Counted from the stretch's first letter, positions 17,058 to 26,416 are shown. The stretch is 64,000 bases of DNA from Streptomyces sp. CBMA29 (GCF_014596445.1 NZ_MECL01000009.1:1-64000), one strand, 5' to 3'. Made by a program: numbers and translations. Notes: generated by a model from the sequence alone, not told the origin.

Positions 17058-18566
17058 TCAGCCCGTCAGCGTATCGGCGGTCTTCGACGCTCCCGTCCCG
17101 TCCCGTTCGGCATCGGTCGGCGCCCGCGTACGCAGCATCACGGCCGGGACGATCGCGAGCACCGACAGGGCGACAGCCAGCCAGAACAACCCGCCGAAGG
17201 CGTCGGCCAGTTCGGGTGCCAGGCGCTGCCGCGCGGTGTCGCTCAGCACGGCCAGGGACTGGACCCCGCCGCCGTCGGTGAAACCGCTGAGCCGGCGTTG
17301 GAGCAGAACCGCCGCCACAGCGGTGCCCATGGCTCCGGCGACGTACTGCACGATGCTCATCAGCGTGGACGCGCCGGGGATCTCGTGGCTCCGCAACGTG
17401 GCGTATCCGGCGGCGGTCAGCGGCGTGGCCGTGGCGCCGACCCCGACGCCGCGTACGAACCAGCACACCGACAGCCATACGTCGCTGGTGTCGGGCCCGA
17501 TCATGGTGAGCGGAAGCACTCCGGCGGTCACCATGAGCAGGCCGAAAACGATCACCACCCGGGGACCGCGCTTGTCCATCACCCGGCCCGCCGTCGTCAG
17601 CACCAGCATCGCGCCGAAGGCCGACGGCGCCACCAGGAGGCCCGCCTTGATGGCGCTGTCCCCCCGCGCGAACTGGTAGTAGAGCTGCACCAGGAACAGC
17701 ACCGCGTTGGTAGCGGCGAGGTAGAGGAACATCGCGATCTGGGCCGATCTGAGGGCCGCGTGCCTCCACAGCCGCAGGTCGAGCAGCGGATGAGCGGCCC
17801 GCGACGCGTGCACGACGAACGCGGCGATCAGGGCGATTCCCAGACCGCCGGTGAGCGCGACGGACGGGGACACCCGGCCGGCATCGCCGAAATCGGAGAT
17901 GCCGTAGACGACCAGCGCCAGTCCCGGCGGCAGCAGGGCCAGACCGATGAGATCGAGCTTTCGCGGCACACCGGCTTCGCCGCGGTCGAGGACGACCCAG
18001 GCCAGACCGATCCCGAGAGCGCCCAGCGGCAGGTTGACGAAGAAGATCCACCGCCAGGACAGGCTGGAGAGAATCAGTCCGCCGAAGATCGGCCCCAGCA
18101 GGGGCCCCAGCATGGACGGAATCCCCACCACGGTCATGACGCGTCCGAGGCGGCCGGGGCCCGCCTCCCGGGCGAGGATCGTCTGACCGGTGGGCAGCAG
18201 CATCCCGCCGCCGATCCCTTGGACAGCGCGCGCGGCGATGAGCAGCGCCATCGAATTCGCGAGTCCGCACAGCAGCGAGCCGAACAGGAACATGGCCATG
18301 GACGCGATCCACACACGTCTGGAGCCGAATCGGTCGTTGGCCCAGCCGGTGAGCGGCACCACCGTGGCGAGGGCGAGAAGATAGACCGTGCTGACCCACT
18401 GGACGGTGGCGAGCGACGTGTCGAAACTCCTCACCAACGACGGCACGGCCACCTGGACGATCGTCGTGTCGAAGATGGATATCAGGGAGCCGAGAATCGT
18501 GACCGTCGCGACCAGAGTCATGCGTCGGTCGAAGACCTTCACCTTTTGAGAGCCGACGTCGTTCAA
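17058..18566 (-). CDS. MFS exporter, EmrB/QacA (DHA2, 14 TM) family
   Basis: A membrane protein of about 502 residues with DHA2 hallmarks: ISIFDTTIVQVAVPSL in TM1, GWANDRFGSRRVW (motif A), the ILAREAGPGRLGRVM loop and RWIFFVNLPLG. The start is uncertain: TTG 18566 has GGAGA before it, and GTG 18590 is the longest option. Function is proton-driven export of a hydrophobic or aromatic compound. The upstream region carries TTCCGTCAGACAGAA, matching the site before bphC, so it may be co-regulated with the aromatic operon. Confidence 0.88.
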   Translation of the reverse strand: MNDVGSQKVKVFDRRMTLVATVTILGSLISIFDTTIVQVAVPSLVRSFDTSLATVQWVSTVYLLALATVVPLTGWANDRFGSRRVWIASMAMFLFGSLLCGLANSMALLIAARAVQGIGGGMLLPTGQTILAREAGPGRLGRVMTVVGIPSMLGPLLGPIFGGLILSSLSWRWIFFVNLPLGALGIGLAWVVLDRGEAGVPRKLDLIGLALLPPGLALVVYGISDFGDAGRVSPSVALTGGLGIALIAAFVVHASRAAHPLLDLRLWRHAALRSAQIAMFLYLAATNAVLFLVQLYYQFARGDSAIKAGLLVAPSAFGAMLVLTTAGRVMDKRGPRVVIVFGLLMVTAGVLPLTMIGPDTSDVWLSVCWFVRGVGVGATATPLTAAGYATLRSHEIPGASTLMSIVQYVAGAMGTAVAAVLLQRRLSGFTDGGGVQSLAVLSDTARQRLAPELADAFGGLFWLAVALSVLAIVPAVMLRTRAPTDAERDGTGASKTADTLTG

Positions 18567-18635
18567 CGAATCTCCGATCGCACCGCACACGCTTCGCGGC
18601 GCGTGTCATCCGAAAGGGCGCGGCCGCACCGCCTT

Positions 18636-18655
18636 CGGAGAGTGTCCGCTCTCCG
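18636..18655. promoter_or_regulatory. Inverted repeat upstream of MFS exporter
   Basis: CGGAGAG-TGTCCG-CTCTCCG has 7-bp perfect arms about 70-90 bases upstream of the MFS start. It could be a TetR-type operator or an mRNA leader hairpin. Confidence 0.35.
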
Positions 18656-18676
18656 CTCCCGATGCGGTGCCGCGTC

Positions 18677-18693
18677 GTTCCGTCAGACAGAAC
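18677..18693. promoter_or_regulatory. GTTCCGTCAGACAGAAC operator candidate upstream of MFS exporter
   Basis: A 17-bp odd-centred palindrome with one mismatch, sharing TTCCGTCAGAC with the perfect site upstream of bphC (15388-15402). It suggests one regulator, probably the IclR protein, acts on both the catabolic operon and the transporter. Confidence 0.55.
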
Positions 18694-18767
18694 CGGTCTG
18701 CTCGTCGTCCGACCGCGGACGTACGGGAGCCAGGTGGTGACGTGCCGGACGGTGATGCCGGGTCAGG

Positions 18768-19745
18768 TCAGACCGTGTGGATCGTGTTCACGAGCGTGCC
18801 GATCGCCTCGCACCCGATCGTTCGCGTCGCGCCGATCCGGTGCTGGTAGTCGATCTCCCGCAGCGTGTGCGTCCCCGTGATGTCGGTGCCCACGTGGATG
18901 ATGTCGCCGGGGAACAGGGTGTGGTGGTCGCTGGCGTGCGCGATGACTTCCGCCACCGAATAGATCAGGCGCTCGGTCCGGCATTCGATCCGTACGTCGT
19001 CGCCGGTGGCCAGGGTGATGCCGAGCCGGTCGGGGTCGGGGATCTCGTCCCTGGTCACGATCCACGGTCCGCACGGCTTGAAGGTGTCGGTGCCCTTGGC
19101 CCGCAGGTGGTAGGTGACCCTCATGTCCCCGTGCTCGAAGCCGGACGCGGCCTGGGGCCGACCGCCGTGCCGACGGTCCAGCTCCCCCGCTCTGGAGCCC
19201 GGTACCACCACCGTGTCACCGGCCCGCAGCCCGGGTGCGGACACATCGTCGATCAGGGTGTACCCGAAGACGTGGTCCAGTGCTCCGGCCGCGTCGATCC
19301 GCGTGCCCTGCCGTCCGATCACCACGGCCAGCTCCGGCTCGGGATGGACGAGTCCGAACGACGGTCGGAGCCGGATCGGTTGCCGGTGTCCGACCAGCGC
19401 GGAACCGGGCGAGGAGAAGAACGGCGGATGGTCAGGGACGGTCGACGCGAACGCGGCGAACACCGGGCTGTTGAAACCGACGCCGAGAATCTTCCCCGGC
19501 CGCGGGACCGGCGGCAGCCAGGCACCGAGCCGGTCGATCTCGGCCACGCTGGTGGCGGCCGAGGACCGGTCTTGGCCGAGCGCGCGGGCCAGCCGCGGGC
19601 GCAGGTCGTCCCATCGTTCGATGAGCGTCAGCACGCCGTAGAGGCCGGGGCCGCCGACGAGGTCGCCGACCGGGACCGCCCGGCCAGCCAGATCGAACAC
19701 GACCGGCTCGGGCCGTCCGTCGATCACGCATGTTCCTATCCGCAC
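18768..19745 (-). CDS. FAH-family hydrolase (fumarylacetoacetate hydrolase fold)
   Basis: A 325-residue protein with a small N-terminal domain and a C-terminal FAH fold. The catalytic start is PGKILGVGFN, the metal ligands lie in HPEPELAVVIG (E-x-E) and YTLIDDVSAPG (Asp), and the end is DYQHRIG. Family members cleave C-C bonds of 2,4-diketo acids or act on keto-deoxy sugar acids. It is the last gene of the importer operon, 55 bases after an SDR gene. SDR plus FAH is the pair used in oxidative deoxy-sugar-acid pathways, so a sugar-acid role is likelier than the aromatic pathway next door. Confidence 0.85.
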   Translation of the reverse strand: MRIGTCVIDGRPEPVVFDLAGRAVPVGDLVGGPGLYGVLTLIERWDDLRPRLARALGQDRSSAATSVAEIDRLGAWLPPVPRPGKILGVGFNSPVFAAFASTVPDHPPFFSSPGSALVGHRQPIRLRPSFGLVHPEPELAVVIGRQGTRIDAAGALDHVFGYTLIDDVSAPGLRAGDTVVVPGSRAGELDRRHGGRPQAASGFEHGDMRVTYHLRAKGTDTFKPCGPWIVTRDEIPDPDRLGITLATGDDVRIECRTERLIYSVAEVIAHASDHHTLFPGDIIHVGTDITGTHTLREIDYQHRIGATRTIGCEAIGTLVNTIHTV

Positions 19746-19800
19746 GGCAGCGCCTCTCCGTGGAGCGGCGCCTCTGCGTACGGCGCGGCCTCGGCTCCCC

Positions 19801-20544
19801 TCACCACGACAGCAGTCCGCCGTCCACCACGATCGCCTGACCGGTCACGTAACCGGCCGCCGGGGAGAGCAGGAAGTCGATCATCGCGGCCACCTCGTCG
19901 GGCTCGCCCTGGCGGCCGAGCGGGATCTTCGCCTCCAGTTCGCCCACCGCCGCGTCGCGGTCGCGGGAGTGCTTCCAGTGCTCGTCGTTGAACGGCGTGT
20001 CGATCCAGCCGGGGCACACGCAGTTGACGCAGACCCGCAGCGCGCCCCACTCGACCGCCATGGCCCGCGTCATGCTGACGAGGGCCCCCTTGGACGCGGC
20101 GTACGCGAAGGACCCGAAGCCGCCCCGGAACGCGGAGGTCGAGCCGGTGAAGACGATCCGCGGCGCGGCAGACCGGCTCAGCGGCCCGATCGCGGCCTGG
20201 GCCAGCAGGAACGCGGCGCGGACGTTCAGGTCCATCGTCGCGGTCCAGTCCTCCAGGGGGTACCGGGCGACGGGCGCCTCGCGCAGCAGCGCGGTGGTGA
20301 TGAGGAGCCCGTCCAGCCCGCCGAACCGCGTGCAGGCCGCGTCGACCATGGCCCGTGCGGCGTCCACGTCGAACAGGTCGTGCTCGCCGATGGCGAGGCG
20401 GCCGGGTGCTTCCTCCGCGGCCAGTTCACCGGCGGCCGCCATGTTGATGTCCGCGAGGTACACGTCGACACCACGGTGACGCAGGCGGCGTACGCACGCG
20501 CGTCCGATTCCCGTGGCGCCTCCGGCGACAATGACGGCGGGCAT
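19801..20544 (-). CDS. Short-chain dehydrogenase/reductase
   Basis: A 247-residue classical SDR with AGGATGIGRA near the N-terminus, the catalytic Ser in VFTGSTSAFRG, YAASKGA (Tyr/Lys) and the CPGWIDTPFND loop, ending in the typical TGQAIVVDGGLLSW. ATG 20544 has GAGGAG 6 bases upstream. It lies between the permease genes and the FAH hydrolase in the same direction. Oxidation of an imported hydroxy acid or sugar acid is inferred. Confidence 0.88.
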   Translation of the reverse strand: MPAVIVAGGATGIGRACVRRLRHRGVDVYLADINMAAAGELAAEEAPGRLAIGEHDLFDVDAARAMVDAACTRFGGLDGLLITTALLREAPVARYPLEDWTATMDLNVRAAFLLAQAAIGPLSRSAAPRIVFTGSTSAFRGGFGSFAYAASKGALVSMTRAMAVEWGALRVCVNCVCPGWIDTPFNDEHWKHSRDRDAAVGELEAKIPLGRQGEPDEVAAMIDFLLSPAAGYVTGQAIVVDGGLLSW

Positions 20545-20655
20545 GTTGATCTCCTCGGTGGAACGGGCACGGGCTGATGGGCCTGGTGCCGCGAGCGGGG
20601 CAGACATGGCCGCTCGCGGCACCAGGGGCTGTGGCTGGTCGTCCTCGCGCGAGCG

Positions 20656-21531
20656 TCAGTCGTCTTCGCGCGAGTGCGTCACTATCTGGCCGGGGCTGAC
20701 GAAACGCAGTGCGACGAACAGCAGGACGAGGCAGGTGAGCATGTAGATGACCGACATCGCGTCGATCGACTGCTGCGGGCGGAAACCCGGCGTCCACAGG
20801 GCCGAGTACAGGGCGACGACGAGCGTCTCGCTGCCCGGCCCCGAGTTGAAGAAGGTCAGCTCGAAACTGCCCGCGGTGTGGATCAGTGTGAGCAGGCCCG
20901 ACGCCAGGATTCCGGGCAGCAGCAGCGGCGCGAGCACCCGCCGGACCGTCTGAAGACCGTTCGCCCCGCAGGAGCGCGCGGCCCGTTCCAGGTTGGTGTC
21001 GAGCTGCTGGATGTACGGAATCATCAGCAGGACCACGAGGGGCACCGACGGCACCAGGTTGGCCACGATCACCCCGGACAGGTGGCCGCCGAGGCCGAGC
21101 CGGTACAGCAGCGTCGCCAGCGGCAGACCGTAGGTGACCGGCGGCAGCATCAGCGGCAGCAGAAAGGCGAGGATCAGCAGCTTCTTGCCCGGGAAGTTCC
21201 CCCGGGCCAGCACGTACGCCGCCGGTGCGCCGATGATCACGGCGAGTGCGGCCACGACCACCGCGACGGTGACCGTGATCACCATGACGTGGGAGAGGTC
21301 GTACTCGTTCCACGACGACCGGTAGTAGTCCGTCGTGTACCCCTTCGGCAGCCATCCGGTGAACCACTGCCGCCCGAAGGAGCTGACGGTCACGGAGGCG
21401 ACCAGCCCGGCGATGTTGACCAGGAAGACGGCGACCAGCAGGCGGTAGAACCACCGGGGCAGGACACCGGCCCAGGTGCGACGCATCCGGCTCCGCAGCG
21501 CGCTGTGAGACGACTCGGACACCTCGATCAC
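20656..21531 (-). CDS. ABC importer permease (PotC/second permease type)
   Basis: A 291-residue inner-membrane permease with about six helices and the ATPase-docking EAA-like loop ERAARSCGANGLQTVRRVLAPLLLP near residue 205. GTG 21531 overlaps the upstream permease stop as GTGA; GTG 21522 has better spacing from AAAGGG and is an alternative start. It pairs with the preceding permease in a spermidine/iron/phosphonate-type importer. Confidence 0.88.
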   Translation of the reverse strand: MIEVSESSHSALRSRMRRTWAGVLPRWFYRLLVAVFLVNIAGLVASVTVSSFGRQWFTGWLPKGYTTDYYRSSWNEYDLSHVMVITVTVAVVVAALAVIIGAPAAYVLARGNFPGKKLLILAFLLPLMLPPVTYGLPLATLLYRLGLGGHLSGVIVANLVPSVPLVVLLMIPYIQQLDTNLERAARSCGANGLQTVRRVLAPLLLPGILASGLLTLIHTAGSFELTFFNSGPGSETLVVALYSALWTPGFRPQQSIDAMSVIYMLTCLVLLFVALRFVSPGQIVTHSREDD

Positions 21532-22469
21532 CCTTTCTGACCGGAACTCGGGCCCGTGTACAGGCGTGAACGCAGGAGCAGGATCGCGCCCACGATGAGG
21601 ATCTGGACGAGGGCGGAGATGACCACCATCGCCATGGACATCGAGTAGTCCAGGGTCCGGTACGCCTGGAAGTAGGCCTCGACCGAGATGACGTGGGTGG
21701 AGCCGGCGGGATCGCCCACGAGGGTCGCGCTGGCGAACACGGAGAACCCCAGGACGAAGGTCAGGCAGAAGACCACGGTCACGCCCGGGGCCCACAAAGG
21801 CAGCAGGATCCGCCGGAAGCGGGTCCACCGGTCCGCGCCGAGTGACGCGGCGGCCCGTTCGTAGAGGGTGTCGATGGACGCGAGATGACTCATGGTCAGC
21901 AGGAACGCCAGCGGCAGACCCGTGATGACCATCGAGATCACGACGGCGGTGTAGTTGTGCAGCAGCATCAGGGGCTCGTCGATCACCCCGATCTTCATCA
22001 GGGTCCGGTTGAGCCAGCCCCGGGGGGACATGTAGGCGATCATCCCGTTGGAGACGAGCACGTTGCCGAGGGTCATCGGGATCAGGAAGGCCGTCGAGAG
22101 GTACCTCTTCCGCCGTCCGGCGCCGCGCAGCGGGTAGGCGAAGATCATCGCCGCCACCGTGTTGATCACGGCGACGACCACCGCGATCCGCAGGGTCTTC
22201 CAGATCGTCTCGCGGAGATACGGATCCTCGAAGAACCGCTGGTAGCTGCTGAAGGTCCCGCCCTTGTCCGGGGTCACCGACAGGCCGATCCCGTAGGCGA
22301 TCGGGTAGAGGAACAGCACCCCGATCAGCGCCACCGCGGGCAGCATGGCCAGCAGCCCCCAGTGGATTCCGTGACGTCGCAGCCACGCCCGCCGGCGGTC
22401 GCCCGAGTCGGGCGGGCCTCCTGGCGACCGGCCGGCGCGGGCGGGTGCGGTGTCCACGGTCGCCGTCAT
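21528..22469 (-). CDS. ABC importer permease (PotB/first permease type)
   Basis: A 313-residue permease starting with a Pro/Arg-rich cytoplasmic tail, then about six helices. The EAA-like loop is YERAAASLGADRWTRFRRILLP near residue 230. ATG 22469 overlaps the ATPase stop (ATGA). Paired with the next gene it forms the heterodimeric membrane channel. Confidence 0.9.
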   Translation of the reverse strand: MTATVDTAPARAGRSPGGPPDSGDRRRAWLRRHGIHWGLLAMLPAVALIGVLFLYPIAYGIGLSVTPDKGGTFSSYQRFFEDPYLRETIWKTLRIAVVVAVINTVAAMIFAYPLRGAGRRKRYLSTAFLIPMTLGNVLVSNGMIAYMSPRGWLNRTLMKIGVIDEPLMLLHNYTAVVISMVITGLPLAFLLTMSHLASIDTLYERAAASLGADRWTRFRRILLPLWAPGVTVVFCLTFVLGFSVFASATLVGDPAGSTHVISVEAYFQAYRTLDYSMSMAMVVISALVQILIVGAILLLRSRLYTGPSSGQKG

Positions 22470-23635
22470 GACAGCGCGCTCGGTTCGAGAGCCGTGGACT
22501 CGCCGTCGTCGGAGCCCTCCGCCGGGGCGGTGGAAGCCTCTCCCGCGGCGAAGGCCCGGACGCTCGCCACCGGGATCGACAGCCTCAGCACCGTGCCCGT
22601 TTCCGGCCGCACCGGTGTCCGTACGGACAGGGTCGCCCCGTCGGGCAGTTCGGCCTGCACGGTGAAGTCGCGGCCGTGGTACTGCGTGGAGCGCGCCACC
22701 GCCTCGAACGCGTTCACCGCGGAGGCGGAGTCCGTGACGCTCACCTCCTCCGGCCGGATCCGCACGGTCACGGACTGGCCGGGCCGCAGGTCGGTGCTCG
22801 ACGTGGCGCGCAGCCTGATGCCGTGCCCCTCGACAACGGGCTCGCGGCCGGTCCCCCCGGCCACGTGTGCCTGGAGCCGGTTGCGGTAGCCGACGAAGTC
22901 GGCGACGTAATCGGCCTCCGGTTCGCTGTAGATCTGCTGGGGCGTACCGTCCTGCACGGTCTTCCCCTTGCGCAGGACGATGATCCGGTCGGCGATCGAG
23001 AGGGCTTCCTCCTGATCGTGCGTGACGTAGACGGTGGTCAGCCCCAGTTCGTCGTGGAGTTGCCGGATCTCGGAGCGCATCTCGAACCGGAGCTTGGCGT
23101 CGAGGTTGGACAGCGGCTCGTCCATCAGCATGATGGACGGGCGCGGCGCGAGTGCCCGCGCGATGGCGACCCGCTGCTGCTGGCCGCCGGACAGGCGGCC
23201 GGGCAGATTGTCGGCGTAGTCGGGGAGCTGGACCAGGTCCAGCGCCCACTTCACCCGCTCGCGCACCTCTGGCTTGGGCATGCGGCGTACTTCGAGTCCG
23301 AACGCGACGTTCTTGGCGACGGACAGGTGCGGAAAGAGCGCGTAGTTCTGGAACACCATGCCGAAGCCGCGCTTTTCCGCGGGCCGCTGGTCGATCCGCT
23401 CGTCGTCCACCCAGAGCCGGCCCTCGGTGGCCGTGACATGTCCGGCCAGACAACCGAGCAGGGTGGATTTTCCACAGCCAGAAGGACCCAGCAGCGCGGT
23501 GAACTCTCCGGCCTTGATCGTCGCAGTCATGGAGTCCAGTGCGACCACGCTCCCGTTGTAGACACAGGTCAGACCGTCGAGCCGAAGCTCGCTGAACTCA
23601 CCGCGTCGCTGGGTTGCTCTCACGTCACTTACCAC
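22466..23635 (-). CDS. ABC importer ATPase (PotA/FbpC type)
   Basis: A 389-residue ATPase with Walker A GPSGCGKS, Q-loop FQNYALFPH, signature LSGGQQQR, Walker B IMLMDEP, the D-loop and His switch in VTHDQ. A C-terminal TOBE-like regulatory domain spans roughly residues 245-370. It energises the importer made of the two following permeases. The start is uncertain within a few codons (GTG 23635, TTG 23638) and overlaps the end of the binding-protein gene, so expression is coupled. Confidence 0.93.
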   Translation of the reverse strand: MVSDVRATQRRGEFSELRLDGLTCVYNGSVVALDSMTATIKAGEFTALLGPSGCGKSTLLGCLAGHVTATEGRLWVDDERIDQRPAEKRGFGMVFQNYALFPHLSVAKNVAFGLEVRRMPKPEVRERVKWALDLVQLPDYADNLPGRLSGGQQQRVAIARALAPRPSIMLMDEPLSNLDAKLRFEMRSEIRQLHDELGLTTVYVTHDQEEALSIADRIIVLRKGKTVQDGTPQQIYSEPEADYVADFVGYRNRLQAHVAGGTGREPVVEGHGIRLRATSSTDLRPGQSVTVRIRPEEVSVTDSASAVNAFEAVARSTQYHGRDFTVQAELPDGATLSVRTPVRPETGTVLRLSIPVASVRAFAAGEASTAPAEGSDDGESTALEPSALS

Positions 23636-24845
23636 CAATGATTCGGTTCCATTTGTCGTACGCGGCGACGAGGACGTCCGCGGGCAGCGGGTCCGCGCCC
23701 GGATACTTGGCGATGTAGTCGTCGTAGTCGGCGACGCCGTACTTCTTGTTGAGTTCGGCCATCTCCGGCGGCGCCATGTCGACCGTGACGTCCTTGATCG
23801 CCGGGCCCGGATAGACGTAACCGTGGTCGAAGGTCATGGCCTGCTGTTCGGGCTGGAGCATGAATCCGAGCAGCCGCAGCGACACCGCGAGGTGGTCGGC
23901 CGAGACGCCCTTCGGGATGGCCACCGATCCGCCGGACAGGATGAACTTCGTGTCGTCCAGGACCGTGAAGGTGGCGGACTCGGGAATCAGGTTGTCCGCG
24001 CGGGGCTGGACGTGCCAGCCGAAGGTGGACGGCACCAGCTTCACTGTTCCATTGGTGAGGTTGGCATAGGTCTCGCTGGTTTTGGCCGGGTAGTTGTCGA
24101 TGTACTTGCCGAGCTCCTTGAGGTAGGCCCAGGTCTTGTCCCAGCCCTTCTCCGGGTCTCTCGGGTCGGAGTCGCCGAGCTGGTACGGCAGGCCCTGCAG
24201 GAACGCCGAGCCCGGTCCGGAGTTCGCGACGGACGCGTACTGGAACTTGCCGGGATTGCGCTTCGCCCACTCCAGCAGTTCCGGCGCGGTCTTCGGCGGG
24301 TCGGACAGCTTGTCCGGCAGGTACTCCAGGAGCGGGCCGAACGTGCCGGTGTCGTAGATCAGCGCTTGGCCGTGCGCGTTCTTCCAGAGCTTCTTCGCGT
24401 TGTCGAGGTAGGTGTTCTCCAGGTCGGGCAGGCCGTCCTTGTACTCGGGCCAGATCTTGGTGAACAGGTTCTGGCTCACGCCCGCGGCGAGGCTGTCCGG
24501 CCCCAGCAGGACGACGTCCACACCTACCCGGCCGGCGTTCTGCTGGGCCTTGAGCTTGCCGGGCATCTCCGGCGAGGTCGTCGTGGTGTAGTTGATCTTG
24601 CTGACCAGCTCGGGGTGCTTCTTCGCGAACTCCTCGATCAGCGGCTTGGCGACGGACAGTCCGCCGGCCGAGTCCATGATCGTGAGCGTGACGGGCTTCT
24701 TGGGGGCCGCGGGGAACTTGCCGTCCGCGGCGGCCGGGGTCCCTTCGACACTCTTCGAACCTGGGCTGCCGCATCCCGCGACGCCGATGACACTGATGAC
24801 GGTGAGTCCGGCGAGGGCGACTCGCCACCGGGAAGAACGTCTCAA
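23625..24845 (-). CDS. Extracellular solute-binding lipoprotein of ABC importer
   Basis: A 406-residue binding protein. The signal peptide is MRRSSRWRVALAGLTVISV and the lipobox is GVAGC (Cys about residue 23), so it is membrane-anchored outside the cell. The TTG start at 24845 has AGGAGG 5 bases upstream. It belongs to the extracellular solute-binding families paired with Pot/Fbp-type permeases. The ligand is unknown; the SDR, FAH, kinase and aldolase neighbours suggest a sugar acid or its conjugate. It is the first gene of a six-gene operon to 18768. Confidence 0.9.
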   Translation of the reverse strand: MRRSSRWRVALAGLTVISVIGVAGCGSPGSKSVEGTPAAADGKFPAAPKKPVTLTIMDSAGGLSVAKPLIEEFAKKHPELVSKINYTTTTSPEMPGKLKAQQNAGRVGVDVVLLGPDSLAAGVSQNLFTKIWPEYKDGLPDLENTYLDNAKKLWKNAHGQALIYDTGTFGPLLEYLPDKLSDPPKTAPELLEWAKRNPGKFQYASVANSGPGSAFLQGLPYQLGDSDPRDPEKGWDKTWAYLKELGKYIDNYPAKTSETYANLTNGTVKLVPSTFGWHVQPRADNLIPESATFTVLDDTKFILSGGSVAIPKGVSADHLAVSLRLLGFMLQPEQQAMTFDHGYVYPGPAIKDVTVDMAPPEMAELNKKYGVADYDDYIAKYPGADPLPADVLVAAYDKWNRIIGGK

Positions 24846-24957
24846 CGTGACCTCCTGGGTCGGTACTTCGGTCGTTGATGTGGTGGCCGGAATACTCGAC
24901 GGCCGTGCCGATAGGTCGTTTAGGGCGGTTACGTCCAACCTTCTCCGCCTCTACGCT

Positions 24958-24968
24958 ATGTCTGACAG
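24958..24968. promoter_or_regulatory. GntR-type operator upstream of the importer operon
   Basis: ATGTCTGACAG, with an exact TGTC-T-GACA core, lies 113 bases before the binding-protein start in the gap between that gene and the C45 hydrolase gene. The same core recurs at the cupin and DUF1537-gntR promoters. Confidence 0.6.
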
Positions 24969-24998
24969 CCTTACATCGCACCAGTGCGGCGACGGACG

Positions 24999-26123
24999 TT
25001 ACGCACCTGAGACGGTGCGCTGCCGCCAATGGGTCGAGCAGGGGTTGCCGGCGCCGTACTGGATGACGCCGCGGTCGGGTTCGATGATGAATCCGGCGAT
25101 GGTGCAGGTCCGCTCCTCGATCGCGATCGAGGGATCGGGGTGCTGGCAGATGCTGCCGGGCCAGTCGTGGTGGTCGGACAGGGCCTCCTTGACCTCGTGG
25201 ATCGTGCGCACGCGAGGGTCCCGCAGGCGCAGTTCGATGTTGCGGTGCCGGTCGAGCGTGTGCGGCTTCCGCCTGGCGTAGTCGTCCGTCGCGGTGAGCC
25301 CGTCGGACAGGAAGTGATTGGTGTGCGTCAACACCCCGTCGCGCGGGGTGATCCGCTCCGGCGCGCCGTCACTGGCGGGTGTCTCCAGGTTCTGGCAGAA
25401 GCCGGTGCCGTCGCTGATCAGGTAGTTCGCGGACATCGCCCGGTCCGCGGTCGCTATCCGCTCCGCGCTCTCCGCCCCCGATCCCGCGTCGAGGACCGAC
25501 CGCAGCAGGATGTGGTACGGGACGCCGGCTCCGTCCGTGCGGACGTCGCCGATCAGGGTGTTGGTGCACAGGGCGACGCCGGCCGAGTTCAGTCCGACCT
25601 TGGCCAACTGCCCGGCCTCGACCACGGTCACGAAGTTGGGCGCGTCGGTCCGCCGGACGTCGAGGACGACCGTGGTCCGTCGCGCGTGGGTCAGCCAGTC
25701 CCAGTTCTGCCCGGTGACGATGCCCTGGCCCGTGCGTTCCGGCATGAGCGCGAAGGACGTGCACTCCGCCGGCATCGACCGGGCGCGCGCCGGAGCGGCG
25801 GCGAACATGATCTCGCTCCGCGCGTTGAGCGCGAGGATGTCGCTCAACTCGACCCCCGCACCTGCGGCGATGCCCGCGATCTCCTCACTGACGGCGGGAG
25901 AGAAGTCGCCGATCGGCCGTTCGTACCGCAGGGCGAACTTCCGTACCTGCTGCCAGTCCCAGCCGACCATGTGCCGGAAGACCCTGGTGTAGCGGTGGAT
26001 TGACTCTTTGATCTCCGGTGCGGCGGCGCGGCCGTACGACTCCCCGCGTCTCCACGGGTCGCCCTCCACACAGATCGTGCGAAATGCGGCAATATGTCCG
26101 GGTTCGTAGTTCACCGAGTCCAC
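24999..26123 (-). CDS. C45 family autoproteolytic hydrolase (acyl-CoA:6-APA acyltransferase fold)
   Basis: A 374-residue Ntn-type hydrolase of peptidase family C45. An N-terminal pro-region ends at MPAE-CTSFAL, where Cys121 would become the N-terminal nucleophile after self-cleavage. The downstream GQNWDWL, NSAGVALCTNTL and THTNHFL motifs are typical. Members hydrolyse or transfer acyl groups on amides. The start is uncertain (GTG 26123 or 26114). It is divergent from the bicupin gene, with operator-like palindromes in between. A role in cleaving an N-acyl bond of the imported compound is inferred. Confidence 0.85.
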   Translation of the reverse strand: MDSVNYEPGHIAAFRTICVEGDPWRRGESYGRAAAPEIKESIHRYTRVFRHMVGWDWQQVRKFALRYERPIGDFSPAVSEEIAGIAAGAGVELSDILALNARSEIMFAAAPARARSMPAECTSFALMPERTGQGIVTGQNWDWLTHARRTTVVLDVRRTDAPNFVTVVEAGQLAKVGLNSAGVALCTNTLIGDVRTDGAGVPYHILLRSVLDAGSGAESAERIATADRAMSANYLISDGTGFCQNLETPASDGAPERITPRDGVLTHTNHFLSDGLTATDDYARRKPHTLDRHRNIELRLRDPRVRTIHEVKEALSDHHDWPGSICQHPDPSIAIEERTCTIAGFIIEPDRGVIQYGAGNPCSTHWRQRTVSGA

Positions 26124-26152
26124 GTCTCTCTGGCATGTCAAAAGTCGTCTGG

Positions 26153-26163
26153 CTGCCTGGCAG
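26153..26163. promoter_or_regulatory. CTGCC-T-GGCAG palindrome upstream of C45 gene
   Basis: A perfect odd-centred 11-bp palindrome 30 bases before the C45 start. It differs from the CTGTC-T-GACAG sites by one change per arm, so it may be a weaker or variant site for the same GntR protein. Confidence 0.4.
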
Positions 26164-26265
26164 GTAACGATGAGTCCGTCTGCCGGGCCTGTCAAGAGCC
26201 CGGTCGCACGTGATTCACGTGCGTCTCCGTCGGACCCAATCGGACGAACCGTGACCGCAAGGTGA

Positions 26266-26314
26266 TTGCAAGCCAAGCTCAGCCCATGGCACTATGGCAC
26301 TGCTGTCTGACAGC
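26266..26314 (+). promoter_or_regulatory. Cupin promoter with overlapping GntR operator
   Basis: TTGCAA (26266-26271), an 18-base spacer and CACTAT (26290-26295) form a plausible promoter. The perfect 13-bp palindrome GCTGTC-T-GACAGC (26302-26314) covers the expected transcription start. The same geometry is seen at the DJ-1 promoter (32539-32583). This placement fits repression. Confidence 0.6.
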
Positions 26315-26416
26315 CAGGCAGGACGCGAGGCGCGGTCACGCAGTACCTCCGCGCACGCCCTGTTCCTGGGTTCGCCGGCAGTTCGCACGGAACCGCCGCA
26401 AGCAGAAAGAAGTGAC

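Noticed and set aside
18768..20544. FAH hydrolase and SDR as lower-pathway enzymes of the aromatic operon
   Set aside because: The hydrolase, hydratase and dihydrodiol dehydrogenase of that pathway are already present, and these two genes lie in the importer operon with its own control site.
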